Of a stretch of DNA of 64,000 nucleotides, positions 42,096-51,344 are shown in pieces. A model generated the notes under the pieces. That model made no database searches and was not told where the DNA came from. It saw only the letters and a program-made list of their open reading frames with translations. The stretch comes from a virus, in the IMG/VR virus record IMGVR_UViG_3300017971_000265, positions 1 to 64,000 of that record. One strand, written 5' to 3'. The position numbers were made by a program, and so were the translations under genes. Each line of letters starts with the position of its first letter. The first letter of the stretch is position 1.

Positions 42096-42371
42096 ATGTC
42101 GCTAAGAAATAGGTCTTATAGATATATCGATGAAGCCAAGATGCGGAAGTATGTTGGTGTTAGGGCCAAGGGTGTTGCATCTCTGCTTTTTTCTACTGCA
42201 AACGATGCCAAGGATGCTGCAGCTAAAATCAATCGTTTCAAAAGGAGTTATGATGCATCTTATAGGAAGTCTGGTGACGTATGGAGAGTAGAGGTTGAGG
42301 GCATATCTATTGCCGAGCTTGTTTCATTGATTGACAAGCTGGATCTCAAACCGTTGACGCAATATCACTAG
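42096..42371 (+). CDS. Tagged small protein (class 1 variant)
   Basis: A 91-residue protein starting MSLRNRSYRYIDE, with I-D-E before Ala. The leader repeats the AATAGGAGACGTC arrangement of the previous gene. The body is a short alpha/beta unit. ATG 42096 was chosen over 42072 because of the ribosome site and tag. Confidence 0.65.
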   Translation: MSLRNRSYRYIDEAKMRKYVGVRAKGVASLLFSTANDAKDAAAKINRFKRSYDASYRKSGDVWRVEVEGISIAELVSLIDKLDLKPLTQYH

Positions 42372-42380
42372 GAAAGCAAC

Positions 42381-42860
42381 GTGGGCACACTAATAAATGA
42401 TTGCGACCAATGTTTTTTCGACAGCGTGGCACAAGAGGTGATCAAGCTGGCAGGAACTACTGCGATCATCTATCAGTTTGAAGAAGTCGAGAGTTCACGA
42501 GATGCGCTTTGGGATGAGGAGATTGAGACTGTTTACAAAAAGAATAGTGAGGGGAATCCAGGAATTGAATGTCCCGTCTTTTTTAAGGCTCCAGACAAGT
42601 CTGGTCTTACCGGAGAAGAGGGGTATAGGCTTGATAGGACGTCAGAGCTTCATGTGGCATGGCGAGACTTAGAAAGCAGAGGGCTGAGACGTTTGCGTCC
42701 TGGTGATATTGTGAAAGTTTGGGATATGTATTTTGATGTTATAGAGTCACACGCTACCGAGGGGTACATTAACGATACTCCGACAAAATCGACCATTGTT
42801 TTTGATGTGACGAGACGAACAAAGGGGCCACCTGAGAGTTTGTGGGAGCCTGGCGAATGA
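42381..42860 (+). CDS. Putative head-tail joining protein
   Basis: A 159-residue acidic protein with a GTG start behind AGGAAAGC. It has no tag. Beta-rich character, a RLRPGDIVKVWDMYFDVIES segment and a VFDVTRRTKG segment resemble small neck/head-closure proteins of large phages, but I cannot name a family. The stop overlaps the next ATG. Confidence 0.5.
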   Translation: MGTLINDCDQCFFDSVAQEVIKLAGTTAIIYQFEEVESSRDALWDEEIETVYKKNSEGNPGIECPVFFKAPDKSGLTGEEGYRLDRTSELHVAWRDLESRGLRRLRPGDIVKVWDMYFDVIESHATEGYINDTPTKSTIVFDVTRRTKGPPESLWEPGE

Positions 42861-43306
42861 GTGAGGTAAGGCAAATCTTAGAGGATGTGTTTACGGAGAG
42901 GAAGAAGGCTACTATCCGTGGACGTGCCAAAGGATTGAGAAGGCCGAAGAGAGCTGAGAAACAGCATTATTTGGGGCGTGCCACAGGAATGAGAGGGCGT
43001 GATCTAAGCGGAGAGCCCGAGGCTCCGAAAGTGCCTGGAGCTAAGGAAGAGCCGTGGAAGAAAGAGAGAATTACTGAGTTTGAGAGTCCTGACGACTGGA
43101 TGTTGTCGATGATTTTGGTTGCAATAATGCATGCGAATCCTGGCATTAAACCGGAAGATGCGATTAAAATAGGGAAAGAATGGGTAAAAAAATTATATCT
43201 GCCAAGGACTGACTATCTTTGGAGAATGCAAATGGTCAGACTGAACAGAACAGGTATCAGAGCTGAGGCATCAAAGATTCGGCGTGAATTGTTCAAGGTG
43301 ATCTAG
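42857..43306 (+). CDS. Basic protein with tag-like N-terminus
   Basis: A 149-residue protein starting MSEVRQILEDVFTE, related to the class 2 tag (V-x-x-I-L-E-D) with F-T-E before Arg. Residues 15-60 are Arg/Lys/Gly-rich. A helical C-terminal part follows. ATG overlaps the upstream stop. ATG 42857 is preferred over 42842. Confidence 0.6.
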   Translation: MSEVRQILEDVFTERKKATIRGRAKGLRRPKRAEKQHYLGRATGMRGRDLSGEPEAPKVPGAKEEPWKKERITEFESPDDWMLSMILVAIMHANPGIKPEDAIKIGKEWVKKLYLPRTDYLWRMQMVRLNRTGIRAEASKIRRELFKVI

Positions 43307-43315
43307 GAGGTTGAG

Positions 43316-43597
43316 ATGGACATAATAGAAGCAAATGCTTTGCTAGATAAAGCAGTGGAAAGGCTCGCAGAGAAGATTTGGTCAGGAGAGGTTAAGACCA
43401 AGTGGCATCCTCCCGAGGGTTTTTTCGAGCAGAGTGCGAGCAAGATTGCTAGTGGTCTAAAATCAGCCTCGAAAGATCTGAAGCAAGCCATGGCCCGGTT
43501 GAATTTCTATATAAACAGAGCTGGGGAAAATCTCTCAGATGCAGATGTTAGACGTCTGGAGATGGCCAAGAAAAAACTCCAAAAGGCTTATGTATAG
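43316..43597 (+). CDS. Tagged small protein (class 2 tag)
   Basis: A 93-residue protein starting MDIIEANALLDKAVERLAE, L-A-E before Lys at residue 19. The rest is helical and Lys-rich. The ribosome site is TAGGAGGTTGAG. It shares tag and length with its neighbours. Confidence 0.65.
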   Translation: MDIIEANALLDKAVERLAEKIWSGEVKTKWHPPEGFFEQSASKIASGLKSASKDLKQAMARLNFYINRAGENLSDADVRRLEMAKKKLQKAYV

Positions 43598-43605
43598 GAG
43601 GAGTC

Positions 43606-44217
43606 ATGAATCTACACAAAGTAAACGAATTGTTGGCTGAGACGATTTATGAGATCGGGGCTGGTGGTTTGAGGCCGATCAAAACGAGTGGTATTTTGAT
43701 TCAACCAAATGTGACTTACCACATGGGTGCATCTAGTTCTCCCCATAAAATCTTTGTGACCAAGGTTGATGATAGGATGATTTATTATCGATCTTATCCG
43801 TTTTATCGAGGACGAGAGGCCCGAATTGATCGAGGGATAGGAACGGATCTGATTCTTCAAGGCGTCAATACCTTCATGAAAAGTGGGTATGGTAAGTACC
43901 CTTGGGGAAAAGCGACGATCAGAAAATACAAATCGTTACTTGCTGGCAAAAAGGTTAAGCCTGAAGATCTCAAGGATTACCAGAGAATAAAAGTCACGGT
44001 GGGGCCGGGCAAGGGGTATGAGGGCAAAGATTTGTGGCGTGAGGCTGAGTCGCATGGCTATGGTGTTGGGGGTAGGCGAGTCGAGGGAATGACGGATGGA
44101 TTTCCGTGGATGAAAAATGATAATTCTAGTGTGTACGAGATTGAGATGGATAAGAAGAGTTTGCCGGGTCTAAAGAAAGATAAGCGTTTCAAAATTCTGA
44201 GCATAAAAGAAATGTAG
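43606..44217 (+). CDS. Tagged putative cargo protein (class 2 tag)
   Basis: A 203-residue protein starting MNLHKVNELLAE, L-A-E before Thr at residue 12. The body is basic, Tyr/Gly/Lys-rich, with a beta N-terminal half; IEMDKKSLPGLKK near the end resembles an ADP-ribosyltransferase-like or fold-neutral stretch that I cannot assign. The ribosome site is TATAGGAGGAGTC. Confidence 0.65.
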   Translation: MNLHKVNELLAETIYEIGAGGLRPIKTSGILIQPNVTYHMGASSSPHKIFVTKVDDRMIYYRSYPFYRGREARIDRGIGTDLILQGVNTFMKSGYGKYPWGKATIRKYKSLLAGKKVKPEDLKDYQRIKVTVGPGKGYEGKDLWREAESHGYGVGGRRVEGMTDGFPWMKNDNSSVYEIEMDKKSLPGLKKDKRFKILSIKEM

Positions 44218-44229
44218 GGAGGTGACGTC

Positions 44230-44583
44230 GTGAAGCTTCGGAAAATAAATGAGTTATTGGGTGATACGGTTGAGAGCTTGACCGAATCGTTTCCTGCTTC
44301 ATCTCCTGGTGAGGTAGCAATTCGCAAACTCATAAGGGCTGTTCAGACAAAGACTCGTCTCCGATTTATGTATCGATCTGGTAAGATTGTTACGCTGAGC
44401 GGTGCAGTTGTGGCAACACTTGCTGCAACAGAGGACGGAAGATTCAATATAGAGGTTATCGAGTACGATACAAATTATCGATATGGATACAAGCCTAGAG
44501 GCAAAAAAACCTACAAGGAATTGTCGAAAGAAGCTGCGGTGAAAGTGCTTGCTAAGGCGTTAGAGGCGCATCCAGGAGTATAG
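44230..44583 (+). CDS. Tagged small protein (class 2 tag)
   Basis: A 117-residue protein from GTG 44230: MKLRKINELLGDTVESLTE, L-T-E before Ser at residue 19. GACGTC directly precedes the start codon (GGTGACGTCGTG). The body is a small mixed alpha/beta unit with aromatic residues. Function unknown. Confidence 0.65.
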   Translation: MKLRKINELLGDTVESLTESFPASSPGEVAIRKLIRAVQTKTRLRFMYRSGKIVTLSGAVVATLAATEDGRFNIEVIEYDTNYRYGYKPRGKKTYKELSKEAAVKVLAKALEAHPGV

Positions 44584-44594
44584 GAGTTGTCGTC

Positions 44595-45011
44595 ATGAGT
44601 GTTGAGTGGGTCAATGGAATGCTGAATGAGGCGATTGCAGAACTGGCTGAGGCGAGAAACAGGACTCTTAAGAAGGATTTGAAATTCAAGAGTGGCGATA
44701 TTATTCCTAGAGGCACCCCGGTTGAGGTGGAGTTTTTGGGAGAAAGAGATCCCAGGGGATATAGTGTCGCGCTTTTGAAGGCGAATTGGAGAGGGTCAAA
44801 TGGGCGAGATTATCAGAGGGAGCCTGTTCGAATATCGATTGCCAAGCTACACAAATATGTGAGTGGTTTTGGTAAGCCACCAGGAATGGCCAAGCTGGAA
44901 CGCATGGCCTCGGATGGAGTAGCAACGACTCCGACAGGAAAGCGCGTGGAGCCTGATGGATATGGACCAGATGGATCTCCTAGTTGGCTCATGGCGTTGG
45001 GATTTGTCTAA
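44595..45011 (+). CDS. Tagged protein (class 2 tag)
   Basis: A 138-residue protein starting MSVEWVNGMLNEAIAELAE, L-A-E before Ala at residue 19, among the best class 2 examples. The mature part looks like a small SH3-like beta barrel (KFKSGDIIPRGTPVEVEFLG), similar in style to polyprotein pieces. Weak ribosome site AGGAGTTG. Confidence 0.66.
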   Translation: MSVEWVNGMLNEAIAELAEARNRTLKKDLKFKSGDIIPRGTPVEVEFLGERDPRGYSVALLKANWRGSNGRDYQREPVRISIAKLHKYVSGFGKPPGMAKLERMASDGVATTPTGKRVEPDGYGPDGSPSWLMALGFV

Positions 45012-45021
45012 GAGGAGGGAG

Positions 45022-45426
45022 ATGTTAGATCCAGCAAGAATAGTAGAGGCGCAGACAAAGGGAGTCGTCTTTGTTTGCCGGATGTGTACCAGGTTTCATG
45101 AGGGGGCAGATCTTGGACTAAAAGATGAGGAGGGGGACGTGATCTGTACTGCCCATAAGACATGTGGAAGTCCCCTGTCTGGTAAGAGCTTTCAGGAATA
45201 TGAGGGTCCGTTAAAAAATTACCTGGTAAATTATTGCTATATTTGTGGCAAATATAGGCCGGAACATGCCTTAGAACCCAAAGTTTCAGGGGCCAAACGG
45301 ATTGGTTGCTGTACCGACTGCTTGAACAATGTGGTAAAGAAGGTCACGCCCCGTCCCGAGGGTCGCAGAGTTGTGTTTACAACGGCAAAAAGGGCAGGGC
45401 CTGATCAGTTTGAGGTATTGCAATGA
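45022..45426 (+). CDS. Zinc-binding protein with N-terminal I-V-E site
   Basis: A 134-residue protein. ATG 45022 was chosen for AGAGGAGGGAG upstream. MLDPARIVE before Ala may be trimmed. CRMC near residue 23, CYIC near residue 75 and CCTDC near residue 100 suggest two zinc sites. It overlaps the next gene by 4 bases. Unrecognised. Confidence 0.6.
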   Translation: MLDPARIVEAQTKGVVFVCRMCTRFHEGADLGLKDEEGDVICTAHKTCGSPLSGKSFQEYEGPLKNYLVNYCYICGKYRPEHALEPKVSGAKRIGCCTDCLNNVVKKVTPRPEGRRVVFTTAKRAGPDQFEVLQ

Positions 45427-45833
45427 CCACTTATGTTACGAAACAGCTTCGTATCAAGGTTGCGGAACAGCAGAATGGCGAGAATCTTATCTTTCAGCGC
45501 GGAGATCGCGAGACTAAGTTTGAAGCCGTAGCTGCTCTTGACGAGGCAGGATTACAGCGATTCGTAATACCGCTTCCAGCTTCGGATAAGGATCTCATGG
45601 CGGGGCTAGAGATCACCACGGGACGTCTTCTCTATATCGAGACCGATACCGAGCTTTTGATCAAGTTGGCAAATGTGGCGGATACTGGTTTTGTAGTCAA
45701 GCCCATGATTGACGAGAGCGCATCAGAGAAACCGGGCATGTTGTATTTGGAAGGGGAATTTTCTCATGTGTATGTTACTCCAACTGGGACAACGGGAGAT
45801 GCCACTGTAATTTTCGGTGTAGTGGGAGCGTAG
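45423..45833 (+). CDS. Hypothetical beta-rich structural protein
   Basis: A 136-residue acidic protein with alternating hydrophobic strands throughout (LLYIETDTELLIKLANV) and a Thr/Gly-rich end. It is coupled to the preceding gene (ATGA). The composition fits a small virion structural protein, possibly a head-fibre or neck component; no family recognised. Confidence 0.55.
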   Translation: MTTYVTKQLRIKVAEQQNGENLIFQRGDRETKFEAVAALDEAGLQRFVIPLPASDKDLMAGLEITTGRLLYIETDTELLIKLANVADTGFVVKPMIDESASEKPGMLYLEGEFSHVYVTPTGTTGDATVIFGVVGA

Positions 45834-45859
45834 GGATAAGACATATTGGGATTAAACAA

Positions 45860-46684
45860 ATGTTTAATATAAAACTCAAAGGCCCGTGGAAAGAGCTTGT
45901 GTCGATTCTCAATAGCTATGATAAGCGATTGATATATGTGCGCAGGCGGGCTTGCAAAGACCTTGCAGAGGCGTTTCTGGAGCGGCTGAAAGAGAATGCT
46001 CCAGAGGGGGAAGAGTTTAATGCCTATATCAAATCATTAGAAGTGGTCGAGTTGACCCATACGAGAGGAATTCCGGCGTTTGCGATTATTTCTAGGCGTA
46101 GCAAGGTTAAGCTGGGAACGCTTATGGGGAACGAAGCAACTGCAAAAACGGTGGCATATATTTATCCGAGTCAGGGGGAAGTGACGTCTCCCGTTACCGA
46201 ATTGATCTCCTCGGTAAATCCGTGGCCCCTCGATTTGGTTCCGCATGGTCTTTCTGGAGATGATTTTATGTTGGTGCATAGGATTGTTACAGAGGGGGAG
46301 ATGAAATGGGCTCGTCAACAAGTCTTGGAACTTATCTCAGAGAATCGTGGAGAATTTCGCAGGTACGGCATTCATTGGGGCAAGGCTGTAGAGCAAGATA
46401 GGCATTCCGATGAGTTAGAGTCCTTACCGGATTTTATGTCTCTAGCGATAAGAGCTGAGTTTGGAATCAACGCGGATCACCAGCCTCATTGGCGACCAGC
46501 AATGAAATGGGTCATTGCCAATGCGGTGAAGATTTTAGAAAAAGATAAGCTGATCAAGGGGGCTCTTCATGATTGGTTGTTCAAAGAGCATACCTTGGTA
46601 AAAAAGAGTGGCTTGCCTTCTGTATCAGCCAAGGACTTCTTGAAAGAGGCGGGTGCTTTTCAGAAAAAAGTGTTGAGTATGTAA
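45860..46684 (+). CDS. Putative neck/tail-completion protein
   Basis: A 274-residue protein with an N-terminal helix of basic residues (YDKRLIYVRRRACKDLAEAFLERLKE), the pattern of minor head-tail joining proteins that line the neck. A central beta part and a helical C-terminus follow. It lies directly before the putative tail terminator gene. The stop overlaps the next ATG. Assignment is by context. Confidence 0.5.
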   Translation: MFNIKLKGPWKELVSILNSYDKRLIYVRRRACKDLAEAFLERLKENAPEGEEFNAYIKSLEVVELTHTRGIPAFAIISRRSKVKLGTLMGNEATAKTVAYIYPSQGEVTSPVTELISSVNPWPLDLVPHGLSGDDFMLVHRIVTEGEMKWARQQVLELISENRGEFRRYGIHWGKAVEQDRHSDELESLPDFMSLAIRAEFGINADHQPHWRPAMKWVIANAVKILEKDKLIKGALHDWLFKEHTLVKKSGLPSVSAKDFLKEAGAFQKKVLSM

Positions 46685-47427
46685 TGTCGATGATCAGGAA
46701 CGAGCAGGTAGGAGACGTCTTTTTACGAGAGTTTGATCTCGGCATGGTCCTGACTCTTGGTGCTGTAGAAATTGGTCAGCGGTATTATTTGCCTACAGAG
46801 AAGGTTCCGGGAGTAAAGCCTCCGAAGTTTTCTGAGTTCTATGGTAATACCAGTGAGGTTGGGCAAACGATGCCTGGTATTCCCATTATTTATGCGAATC
46901 CTTCTACTGCTGTTCAGAGATATCTCTTGCCGTGCATCAGAATTCGGCGGGAAGATCCCAGTCCTGCCTTAGAGCGCTGGTTGAGTATCCACTATAAATA
47001 TCGTAGACCTGCTCCGGGGGAGCCGGAAATTGATGTTCAGTATCGTAAGAGGACATTGACTGGATATAAAAAATATGAACAGCAAGAGGGCGGCTATACC
47101 TATGATATTCCCTATACTATTACGGTAGAGGCAGCGGGCAAGGGTGCGCGTACAAAAGCGCATGTCATGCTGCTTCACTGTATGCGTATTTTTGGACCGC
47201 ATGGAACAGTTCGAGTTGTCGACTCGTTGGGGAACGAACGTAAATATTGGGTATTTGGAGAAGGGCCGAGTGATCTTTCGGTTGCCACAGATATTAGGGA
47301 TCGCACGATTATTTATGCTCTTTCTCTGCGTGTTCAGGCCGAACTGGACTTGCGCTTGCCCGTTACGAACCGTGCCATGACGTCAGAGCCCACAATAAAT
47401 ATGCATGACATGGAAGACTTGGGCTAG
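46684..47427 (+). CDS. Putative tail terminator (gp15/gp3-like by context)
   Basis: A 247-residue protein starting at ATG 46684, overlapping the previous stop. It has strand-rich segments, a conserved-looking YTYDIPYTITVEA stretch, and an aromatic core. In T4-like phages a tail completion protein caps the tube and sheath and is encoded just before the sheath gene. Position is the main evidence. Confidence 0.5.
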   Translation: MSMIRNEQVGDVFLREFDLGMVLTLGAVEIGQRYYLPTEKVPGVKPPKFSEFYGNTSEVGQTMPGIPIIYANPSTAVQRYLLPCIRIRREDPSPALERWLSIHYKYRRPAPGEPEIDVQYRKRTLTGYKKYEQQEGGYTYDIPYTITVEAAGKGARTKAHVMLLHCMRIFGPHGTVRVVDSLGNERKYWVFGEGPSDLSVATDIRDRTIIYALSLRVQAELDLRLPVTNRAMTSEPTINMHDMEDLG

Positions 47428-47438
47428 AGAGGTGAGAC

Positions 47439-47918
47439 ATGAAAAAGTATCGAAATGTGTCAAAAGGACCATTGCCGATAGATTTGGGATCGAAAGTTAT
47501 CTCAGTTCCTGGCAAGGGTTTTTTTACTGTTGATGAGAGTGATGCTAATTCGCCTGGTCTGTTGCGAAGACTGAGACGGAAGCAGGTAACTTTCATCGAA
47601 GATGTCGGGGTACGGGTTGAGGCTCTGCAAGTTCCAACTGTGCCCAAAGATGAGATTGTGACGAAGCCGAGTGAAAAACCAAAATCTCTTGAAAAAACGG
47701 ATATTAAGCCATTTATGACGTCAATAGATGAAAAATCTGATGATGAAAAAGATGGCGATACATTGACAAGTACGTCTAAAATGGTGGAATCAAAAGACGA
47801 TGGTGCCGTTTCTGACGACAAAGAGGAAGCGAAAAACGAACGGAACAAATCTGCCAAGCCTGCAAAAAAGAGTAGGCGAGCCAGAAAGAAGACCAAAGGC
47901 ATCTCGGGATCTGAATAA
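47439..47918 (+). CDS. Hypothetical protein with disordered charged tail
   Basis: A 159-residue protein. The first 65 residues look like a small beta domain (LGSKVISVPGKGFFTVDES). The remainder is Lys/Asp/Glu-rich and disordered, ending with Arg/Lys. Ribosome site GAGAGGTGAG. It precedes the sheath gene; a head-tail joining or scaffold role is possible. Confidence 0.55.
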   Translation: MKKYRNVSKGPLPIDLGSKVISVPGKGFFTVDESDANSPGLLRRLRRKQVTFIEDVGVRVEALQVPTVPKDEIVTKPSEKPKSLEKTDIKPFMTSIDEKSDDEKDGDTLTSTSKMVESKDDGAVSDDKEEAKNERNKSAKPAKKSRRARKKTKGISGSE

Positions 47919-47953
47919 TATGGCCCGGAGCTTGAGAAGAGGAGGACAGTAAA

Positions 47954-50098
47954 ATGGGTGAATACCTGAGTCCTGGACTGTTTCTGATAGAGAGGTCTGC
48001 GAGCGCAGGGGCAATCGCTGGTGTTTCTACGTCTACCTATGCTACGGCAGGGTGGCTTAGGAAGGGGCCGGAGAATGAACCGCAGCTCGTGACCACTTTT
48101 GATAGGTTCGTAGAGATATTCGGAACGTATTGGAGGAATAGTAATATTCCGTTCATGATGGCTGCGTTTTTTCAAAATGAGGGAACGCGAGCATATGTGA
48201 CACGTGTAGTTCCGAGTGATGCAATAGCGGCGACGAATGCATCAGATCTGGATGATGCTGCTACTCCGGCATCTTTTTTTGGTCGTCCCCTAGCTTCCAC
48301 TGTTGATCTGAGTACCGATAGTTATATCGCTGTAAAGATCAGCGGTGCTGCGGCTACAGAAATCGATTGTGCAGGTGCGGTTCCAGCGAGCACTACCCCC
48401 ACAGAAATTGCATCGGCTATTGACGCGATAGCGGGCATTAGTTGTTCAGTAGGCACTGGCAATCGAATTGAAATTGTCACAGATGATACTGGTGCTACCG
48501 CGAGTCTTGAGTTCGAAGATGCAACAGCCAATGATGCAACGGCTGTGATTCTCGGCTTGGACGTCTCAAACGATCAGACTTACCTGTACGAAGGTGAGGA
48601 TGCATCGGACTGGACGCTTACCTCGCCTTGGAAAGGCACTTTTTACAATCAGGTTCGCATGTGTCTCTCGGGCAACAATGATTATGAGGGGGACAATGGA
48701 GGTTGGACCAGGTTTGATGTTTCGATTCAGAGCGAATCGGCAGTTGGCGAGGCCGATTGGCAGGTAGAGGAGACATATGACGAGGTGGTTCTTGATGACG
48801 ATACGGATGAGCATTTCATTGAAGATGTCGTCAATGGTGAGACCAACTTCTCTCAAATCACGAAGGGATCTGATTACAACATTCCAAGATCGTTGAGAGC
48901 TACGAAGCGATTAGCTGAGTTCTTGGGTGAAGGTGATGCGGCGGAGACTTCCTTTTCCGGCACTATTCGCAATCCAGAGGTGAGGTTTGGAACGGTTTCG
49001 GTTCAGGCTGGTACTGTGACAGGTACGGACGATAGCGACGGAGCTATCACGGGCACAGGGATTGTCAGCGGCACCATCAACTATACGACAGGAGCTTGGA
49101 CGCTTGAATTTTCGGCTGCGCCAGCCGATGGGACTCCGATCATGATGACATATTGGTCCGAGCCCGATGAGACCGAAGTCTGTGGTCAACTCTCGGGAGG
49201 AACAGACGGAACTGGGCCGTTGACACGTGGGGACGTCACAGATCCCACTTTGCAAGCGAGCAAGACTGGTCTTTACTCCTTTGATGATCTCGATGAGATC
49301 TTGAACATTTCAATGCCAGATTTTGCAGGGAATGTGACAGTAAGCAATGATCTCATTGCGTATGCTGAGACGAACAAGAACCGTTTCGCCATTTTGACCA
49401 CCGAGGCGGGACTGGAGCCGACCGATGCGGTCAAGTTTGTGAGGAATACGGCTGCTTACAACACGAGTTATGGCGCTCTCTACTATCCCTGGGTTAAGAT
49501 TTACGATCCGATAGCTGACGATGGTCGCAACCTCGATGTACCTCCCGATGGATTTATCGCGGGAGTGTTTGCACGGACAGATACCAACAGGAATGTTGGC
49601 AAGGCTCCTGCGGGCATTACCGATGGTAGACTCAATGGAGCGACTGGGCTAGAGCGTATTCTATCCAAGGGCGAGCGGGATATTTTGTATCCGGCACGTA
49701 TCAATCCGTTAGTGTCTACCGTTCAGACTGGTCGAGCCGTGTGGGGAGCGAAAACTCTTAGTAAGGATGCGGAATGGATCAATGTTAACATTCGACGTCT
49801 CTTCATGTTCTGTGAGCAGAGCGTGTATAACAATTCGTTCTGGGCCGTCTTTGAGAACAATGGGCCGGGCCTTTGGGCTCGAATCAAGGCGCAGGGAGAT
49901 GGCTTTTTCCAAGGATTGCTCAGGGATGGGTATCTGAAGGGAGCTACGCAGGCCGAGGCTTGGTTTATCAAGGTGGATGAGGAGAACAACCCGCAGGCCA
50001 GTATTGATGCTGGGTTGCTTACGGTGGACTACTACATTGCTGGGAATAAACCAGCGGAATTTATCCGGTTGAGATTTCAGCAAAAGGTTGCTTCATAG
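47954..50098 (+). CDS. Contractile tail sheath protein
   Basis: A 714-residue protein opening GEYLSPGLFLIERSASAG, the classic sheath N-terminus, with a TRAYVTRVV-type strand near residue 80. The long C-terminal domain ends with VDYYIAGNKPAEFIRLRFQQK, the conserved sheath handshake region. An inserted beta domain (about 100-400) makes it longer than many sheath proteins. It surrounds the tube and contracts for injection. Codons are C-ending in the second half, as expected for high expression. Confidence 0.93.
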   Translation: MGEYLSPGLFLIERSASAGAIAGVSTSTYATAGWLRKGPENEPQLVTTFDRFVEIFGTYWRNSNIPFMMAAFFQNEGTRAYVTRVVPSDAIAATNASDLDDAATPASFFGRPLASTVDLSTDSYIAVKISGAAATEIDCAGAVPASTTPTEIASAIDAIAGISCSVGTGNRIEIVTDDTGATASLEFEDATANDATAVILGLDVSNDQTYLYEGEDASDWTLTSPWKGTFYNQVRMCLSGNNDYEGDNGGWTRFDVSIQSESAVGEADWQVEETYDEVVLDDDTDEHFIEDVVNGETNFSQITKGSDYNIPRSLRATKRLAEFLGEGDAAETSFSGTIRNPEVRFGTVSVQAGTVTGTDDSDGAITGTGIVSGTINYTTGAWTLEFSAAPADGTPIMMTYWSEPDETEVCGQLSGGTDGTGPLTRGDVTDPTLQASKTGLYSFDDLDEILNISMPDFAGNVTVSNDLIAYAETNKNRFAILTTEAGLEPTDAVKFVRNTAAYNTSYGALYYPWVKIYDPIADDGRNLDVPPDGFIAGVFARTDTNRNVGKAPAGITDGRLNGATGLERILSKGERDILYPARINPLVSTVQTGRAVWGAKTLSKDAEWINVNIRRLFMFCEQSVYNNSFWAVFENNGPGLWARIKAQGDGFFQGLLRDGYLKGATQAEAWFIKVDEENNPQASIDAGLLTVDYYIAGNKPAEFIRLRFQQKVAS

Positions 50099-50126
50099 TT
50101 TGTCGAGAACGTAAGGAGGATAGGTT

Positions 50127-50636
50127 ATGACGGTAAGGTCAGTAGCACAAGACGAGATTCAGAGTTTTCGCTTTCGAGTCTTTGAGATAGACGGTGGAGC
50201 AGGGGTGTTTGACAATGAAAATCCAGTTGCTGGATTTAATACGGTCACTACTCCAAACCTCACCTTTGAAACAGCGGAGCATCGAACGGGATCTCGCAAA
50301 TATGCGCGGAAGTTTCTTGGACCCCCCACGTGGGAAGCTGGAACGATGACGCGAGGCATCTTGAGAGGTGATACGACGTTTTACGACTGGGCGATTGACA
50401 AATATTTGGGTCGCAAGCCGTTTCGTACCGATCTGGAGATTCGAGTCTATGATCAGGAGGAGGACGGATCAGATGTGGCGAACGACGAGGCTGTTCGATC
50501 TGAGATTTGGAGACAGTGTATTCCATCGAGTGTCAAGCCGATGGGAGACCTCGATGCGTCGGCTACAGACGTCAACATGCAGGAAATTACGGTTGAGGTT
50601 GAAGAAGTAGAGTTGACAACCAAGCCTTCTGCCTAA
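50127..50636 (+). CDS. Tail tube protein (T4 gp19-type)
   Basis: A 169-residue protein after a strong AAGGAGGATAGG site. FRFRVFEIDGGAG near residue 11 and the AGFNTVTTPNLTFETAEHRTG stretch are typical of T4 gp19-type tubes, with an acidic C-terminus. It stacks in hexamers inside the sheath. The gene directly after encodes a related tube-like protein. Confidence 0.88.
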   Translation: MTVRSVAQDEIQSFRFRVFEIDGGAGVFDNENPVAGFNTVTTPNLTFETAEHRTGSRKYARKFLGPPTWEAGTMTRGILRGDTTFYDWAIDKYLGRKPFRTDLEIRVYDQEEDGSDVANDEAVRSEIWRQCIPSSVKPMGDLDASATDVNMQEITVEVEEVELTTKPSA

Positions 50637-51344
50637 ATGTCTCGCAGTATTTTTAGCGATGAACTTCGAGTTCACCAATTCCATCTTATAGATGTAGATC
50701 CATCTTTTTCTTTCCCTCCCTTTGTATTAGTTCCCAATGTAGGTTTTTCTTCAATCACCATACCTGAGATTTCTATCGAGACAGAGGAGATCCAGGAGGG
50801 AACTAGTGATTTTGTTCATCACGTGTTAAAAAAAGCTTCTACCAATACTATTACTCTTTCGAGAGGATCGACTCCTTTTAATAGTGATTTTTGGCGATGG
50901 ACCATGGCGTGTGTCAAGGGGACTAGCGCTTCAGGCAAAGAAAGCGTGGCCGGATTTTTAACTCAGGCGTCAACGCTTGGTTTGTTTGGCGATATCAAAA
51001 TTCCTGGCAAGCGCAGGAATATGATCTTGTTACATCTGACTGGGCTTTCTGCAGAGGGTCTTTTAGAGGCTATGGATTCAGCGAGGGGGCTGGATATGGC
51101 GAGGGGATTAGCGCTCCTCCCCTATGCTGGCTTGTCCGAAGCTTCAGGGTTGCAGTCGTCACTGACACAGGGGCTTTTAGATCTGGGGATTACTTCTATA
51201 CCAGGTAAAGCCTATATGCTGTTTGGATGCTTGCCGACCCGGTATAAACCAGGTAGTGATTTTGATGCAGATACAACAGCCGTAAGTATTGAGGAGTTAG
51301 ATTTGGCATATTCTCATTTTGAGCAATTTGGAGTGGGGGCATAG
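50637..51344 (+). CDS. Second tube-like protein (paralogue)
   Basis: A 235-residue protein starting one base after the tube stop. HQFHLIDVDPSF near residue 11 and VGFSSITIPEISIETEEIQEG repeat the tube pattern at the same positions. A 70-residue helical insert, rich in Leu/Ala/Gly, lies near 100-170. It may be a tube-initiator ring, a tip, or a baseplate-proximal tube variant. Confidence 0.75.
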   Translation: MSRSIFSDELRVHQFHLIDVDPSFSFPPFVLVPNVGFSSITIPEISIETEEIQEGTSDFVHHVLKKASTNTITLSRGSTPFNSDFWRWTMACVKGTSASGKESVAGFLTQASTLGLFGDIKIPGKRRNMILLHLTGLSAEGLLEAMDSARGLDMARGLALLPYAGLSEASGLQSSLTQGLLDLGITSIPGKAYMLFGCLPTRYKPGSDFDADTTAVSIEELDLAYSHFEQFGVGA